Shown in pieces: positions 60,844 to 64,000 of a DNA stretch of 64,000 bases. The notes below the pieces were generated by a model. That model did no database searches. It had not been told where the DNA came from and saw only the letters and a list, made by a program, of their open reading frames with translations. Each line of letters opens with the position of its first letter. Within the stretch, counting starts at the first letter, position 1. Source of the DNA: Ricordea florida (taxonomy: Eukaryota; Cnidaria; Anthozoa; Corallimorpharia; Ricordeidae); contig OX453284.1 in assembly GCA_949710005.1 (NCBI GenBank), positions 8,373,477 through 8,437,476 on the forward strand, read 5' to 3'. The translations under genes were made by a program, and so were the position numbers.

Positions 60844-61119
60844 GGGACGGACCATTAGAAAAGTGATGGGGGGTGGGGAAAAAACAAAAAAAAATCATGC
60901 AAGGGAAAATGCCAAGAAAAAAAATTCATGCAAAGAAGAAGGTAAAAAAAATTCATGCAGAAGGAAGGTCCAATTGTGACTTTTTCACACGTAGTAAAAA
61001 AAATTCGTGCAGAGGGTTTCACCTGAAAAAAAAATTCCTGCACAAGCAGTGAGCGAAAAAAAAAATTCGTGCAAGCCGAAAATTCCCCACCCCCCATCAC
61101 TTCTCTAATGGTCCGTCCC
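60844..61119 (+). mobile_element. PIF/Harbinger-type MITE, copy 4
   Basis: Same family and orientation as copy 1. Perfect TTA duplication (60841-60843, 61120-61122). Interior TTCATGCA/TTCGTGCA units in A-rich context are well preserved, suggesting fairly recent insertion. Confidence 0.87.
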
Positions 61120-61345
61120 TTACTTTCAACTTTTTGCATAATGTAGGACCGCATATTATCCGCAAGAACGTTAAGGGTATTAAATTTTTTTCTAGTGAAC
61201 AAGGCTGTGATCCAGTTCTGACCATGCGTAGTTTTTTTTTGGAGCTCGGTGGATGATCATGTTCGATTTGTTAATAATAAGTTCTTTTAAATCATCTCTT
61301 CAGTCTTTTAAGTATTCCATAATATGCATTTTCTTTTCTATTGTA

Positions 61346-61736
61346 GTGGCAGTGATAGTGATAGTGGTAGTGATTGTGGTAGTGATAGTGATAATGGTAG
61401 TGGTAGTGGTGATGGTGTGATAGTGGTGGTGATAGTGATAGTGGTAGTGGTAGTTGTAGTCATAGTGGTAGTGGTAGTGGTAGTGGAAGTGATAGTGGTA
61501 GTGGTAGTGATAGTGGTAGTGATAGTGGTAGTGATAGTGATAGTGGTAGTGATAGTGATAGTGGTAGTGGTAGTGATAGTGATAGTGACTGAGTGGTAGT
61601 GGTAGTGATAGTGGCAGTGGTAGTGGTAATGATGGTAGTGGTAGTAGTAGTAGTGGTAGTGGTAGTGGTAGTAGTAGTAGTGGTAGTGGTAGTGGTAGTA
61701 ATAGTGGTAGTGATAGTGATAGTAATAGTAATAAAT
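61346..61736. repeat. Hexanucleotide microsatellite (GTGATA/GTGGTA)n
   Basis: About 390 bp of near-perfect GTGATA and GTGGTA units abut the 3' end of the LINE fragment. Read on the LINE strand, the tail continues as TATTAC, TATCAC, CACTAC units, so the array probably grew from the microsatellite tail of the element. All six frames are open or nearly so, giving meaningless Val/Ile or Thr runs. Confidence 0.95.
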
Positions 61737-63093
61737 TGCTTTATTTGCATGACCGCATCATTTTACAGTATTGCAAAAGCATGCATATGACAATCAAAAT
61801 ATAAAACAAACAGCACTAATAATAATCTTGAAAAATTCAGTTACATTACTAACAATGAATCACGTATTTTCATACAGGAGGCGGAAACAAACTTCATAAC
61901 TAACTTATTTATATGTTTTTTCGAATTCATTATCAGTTTTATGCTTTCTGGAGATGATTTCTTGTCAAAGTCAGGTATTATTCGATTGATTTTATTAATA
62001 AATGCCTGTCTCTGTACTGAGTATTTGTTACATTGAAAGGGGAAATGAATCTCATCTCCAAGGGACATAATCTATTTTCTCTTGGCAAATGATCGATTTG
62101 GTATCGACCATGTTCAATCATAAGTTTGTGATTACTTATTTTAAATTTAACAAAATTCTGTCGTTCGTCATAATGTCTTAGCTGGTAGAGATAATCAGAT
62201 GTAGAATATTCATCTTTAAAAGTTTTATAAAATTCTAGTTTTTTTTTTTTTAATTTTCAAGGCTGTGCCGCCAAAAAGATAGATATTTATTTGGTATATC
62301 GTCTAATTTTATCATTATCTAAAGATTCAGCATCTGAACTGGTTAGATTGTATTGTCCAAGCATGTTTATGAAATTGGGAAAATATCCGGAATTTTTCAT
62401 AGAATGTATATTCTTTGACATAAGGAAAGACGGTTTGACTATAGAGTCATTATCTTTGTTGTTGAGGTAAACAAAATATTTCATAATTTTCTGATTTATC
62501 GGGATTAGCAGCGGCAATCTATCAAGTTCAGCTCTGCAAGCTATGTTAGAGGCCTTATTGTTAACCTCTAAGTAACGTTTACAGATTGGGAATACCATGG
62601 TGTCAAAAATTTGGGATGCAGTATTAGGATTAAGTTTGTTAAGAATTGTCCGCTTCCGAATACTAGAAAACGCGTGAAGGGCCTTTTCTTTTAAGTGTTC
62701 GAGTGCAAGTGTAAAGTTTGCCTTTGGAGTTAAAGTGTATTCTTGGACAATTTCAATTGACTCACTGCTTATGTTGAATTTGATGTCAATAGATTTTTTG
62801 GTGCGTTTCTGGAATATCATAATTTTTGTTTTCTTCGGATTAATTTTTAGTTTCCATTTGTCACAATACAAGGAAAGCGCATTTAAACAGTTCTGTAATC
62901 CAGTTTTCGATCTTGATAGAATAACTAAATCATCTGCGTACAAAAGTGAATTTATTTTTTTCCCATTTGGAAGAACAAATGGGTCAGATAAGGTGTTTTC
63001 AAATAAAATGTGGTAGATTGTTTAAATAGAGGTTAAATAAAAGAGGGCTTAAAATGCAGCCTTGACGTACACCTCTGGAATATGATCAAAGTA
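61737..63093 (-). mobile_element. Non-LTR retrotransposon (LINE) 3' fragment with reverse transcriptase remains
   Basis: Read leftward from 63093, the sequence encodes reverse transcriptase motifs GVRQGCILSPLLFNLYLNNL, then FENTLSDPFVLPNGKK, LLYADDLVILSRSKTGLQNC and WKLKINPKKTKIMIFQK, and a thumb/C-terminal region to KLMIEHGRYQIDHLPREN, CPLGDEIHFPFQCNKYS and INRIIPDFDKKSSPESI (to about 61850). The catalytic YADD is intact. The frame is broken at about 63010 and again at the T-rich stretch near 62240-62290. The 5' half (endonuclease and RT fingers) is missing, which is the usual 5' truncation. An AATAAA lies near the 3' end at about 61740. The clade is not certain; a CR1/Rex-like lineage is possible. 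Confidence 0.85.
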
Positions 63094-63377
63094 GGACTAT
63101 GGTGAACTCGTGGATATGTTTACAAAACAGAGAAAAAAGAAATAATTTAAAAATTAATGAGGTGTTTTTTCAGAGTTGTGATTGAATGAACTTGAAGATA
63201 ATTTTAATAATCTATAATCACAACATAAAAGTGACCAGGGAGCTGAGTAGCTTTTTGAAATAAACATACAGTCAGTACATGACGCCAATCATTTGACTAC
63301 ACTAGGCATCAGTTATAAGGCAGGTGGCAAGCATACAGTTGTTAAAAAATTTGATAACTTAACATAAGGGTACAGGA

Positions 63378-63679
63378 TTAAATGGCACCGAAACCAAATG
63401 TAGTTCTGGTATCCTGCTGCTCACTGTCTGTGTGTTCAAAGTAACAGGGTCCTTCTGAATACGGTCTGAATTTTGTTGCCATGACATTGTCAATTTTATC
63501 ATCATTATAGTTTTTGTTGTCTACAAGTCTATTCAATGTATGCAACAGAAATATCCACCTTGATTCTGCAGCTGATAATGAACAAAACCATGTAGGATAG
63601 CCCAGCTGATGTGATGATCTTAAAATCCTTAAGACTCTCAATCCTTTATCAAGTTGAATTAGTTTATTTACCGTACCAT
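63378..63679 (-). CDS. Candidate last coding exon, unknown protein
   Basis: The minus strand is open for about 100 codons from a possible acceptor (AAATGAG|AT, exon start 63679) to TAA at 63380-63378. It reads GTVNKLIQLDKGLRVLRILR, GYPTWFCSLSAAESRWIFLL, KFRPYSEGPCYFEHTDSEQQ and ends TTFGFGAI. Its length and balanced composition with Trp, Cys and Tyr are unlike the low-complexity ORFs around it. I do not recognise the family. Upstream exons would lie beyond the right edge or just inside it. Confidence 0.35.
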
Positions 63680-64000
63680 CTCATTTTAGGTTATCAGTGG
63701 TATATATATTCAGGGTTGCACTTAAAAAAAATCACACTTGCCATCATTAATACAGCAATACATCTTTGTTTTTATCCTTATAACTTCTTGTTTTTACAAT
63801 GTAAATATGATGAGTCACACAACAGTAAGCAAAACAGGTAAGCCTATTTTTCCAACATGTCTACTTCAACACAATCTAGTTCACTTCAAGGTAAATTCGG
63901 AAATCAATAGACAGAAAACGTTTCATTGTAACGGCTTGTGGTGTATTGTATATAATATAACGCTTAATACATTTTCTACATGACTTACTCTTTTCGAACC

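Noticed and set aside
61324-61790. Long open frames rich in Val/Ile or Thr/Ser/Leu on both strands
   Set aside because: They are read-through of the GTGATA/GTGGTA microsatellite, whose six-base unit contains no stop in several frames.
63807-63839. Short ATG exon with a GTAAGC donor (plus strand)
   Set aside because: Only 11 codons and no partner inside the window; cannot be supported.

Overview
The window reads as animal nuclear DNA, most likely from a stony coral or another anthozoan. Genes are split by many introns with clean GT-AG borders, and the encoded proteins are metazoan families. The intergenic and intronic DNA is AT-rich and packed with short inverted-repeat elements, a tRNA-derived SINE and a LINE fragment. 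There is no bacterial gene organisation. The species is an inference from overall character and not a measured result.

Four conserved genes can be assembled from exons. (1) 1-5411, minus strand: STYX pseudophosphatase; seven coding exons are visible and the 3' end runs off the left edge. (2) 5576-14108, plus: FKBP3/FKBP25, a complete seven-exon nuclear prolyl isomerase. It lies head-to-head with STYX, with 164 bp between the start codons. (3) 20365-31611, plus: a Pellino E3 ubiquitin ligase in nine recognised exons. One FHA segment was not found, and the acceptor of the sixth recognised exon exists in three tandem copies, one broken by a transposon. (4) 39208-44506, plus: a CDYL-like corepressor with three AT-hooks, a chromodomain and a crotonase-fold domain.

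Weaker coding candidates are a MARVEL-like membrane protein fragment with a frame break (35093-35578, minus), a plus-strand exon at 46834-46938, exons at 54154-54274 (plus) and 54435-54535 (minus), a small ORF at 59833-60036 (plus), and a last exon at 63378-63679 (minus).

The rest is dominated by mobile DNA. Several elements can be delimited to the base by inverted ends plus target duplications: a Ginger-type element carrying a broken integrase-like ORF (49367-50522, GCGG duplication); two Mutator-type elements with long inverted ends and 9-bp duplications (42755-43110 and 56760-58023); a 590-bp hAT5-like element inside the Pellino gene (27400-27989, TACTG); four copies of one PIF/Harbinger-type MITE with TTA/TAA targets, plus a related family (51082-51456); and an element flanked by a 10-bp duplication (48190-48519). 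A LINE fragment with a roughly 390-bp microsatellite at its 3' end lies at 61737-63093.

The four genes belong to separate processes: phospho-signalling, nuclear protein and RNA folding, innate immune ubiquitination, and chromatin repression. Apart from the STYX/FKBP3 promoter pair, nothing suggests that they work as a unit.
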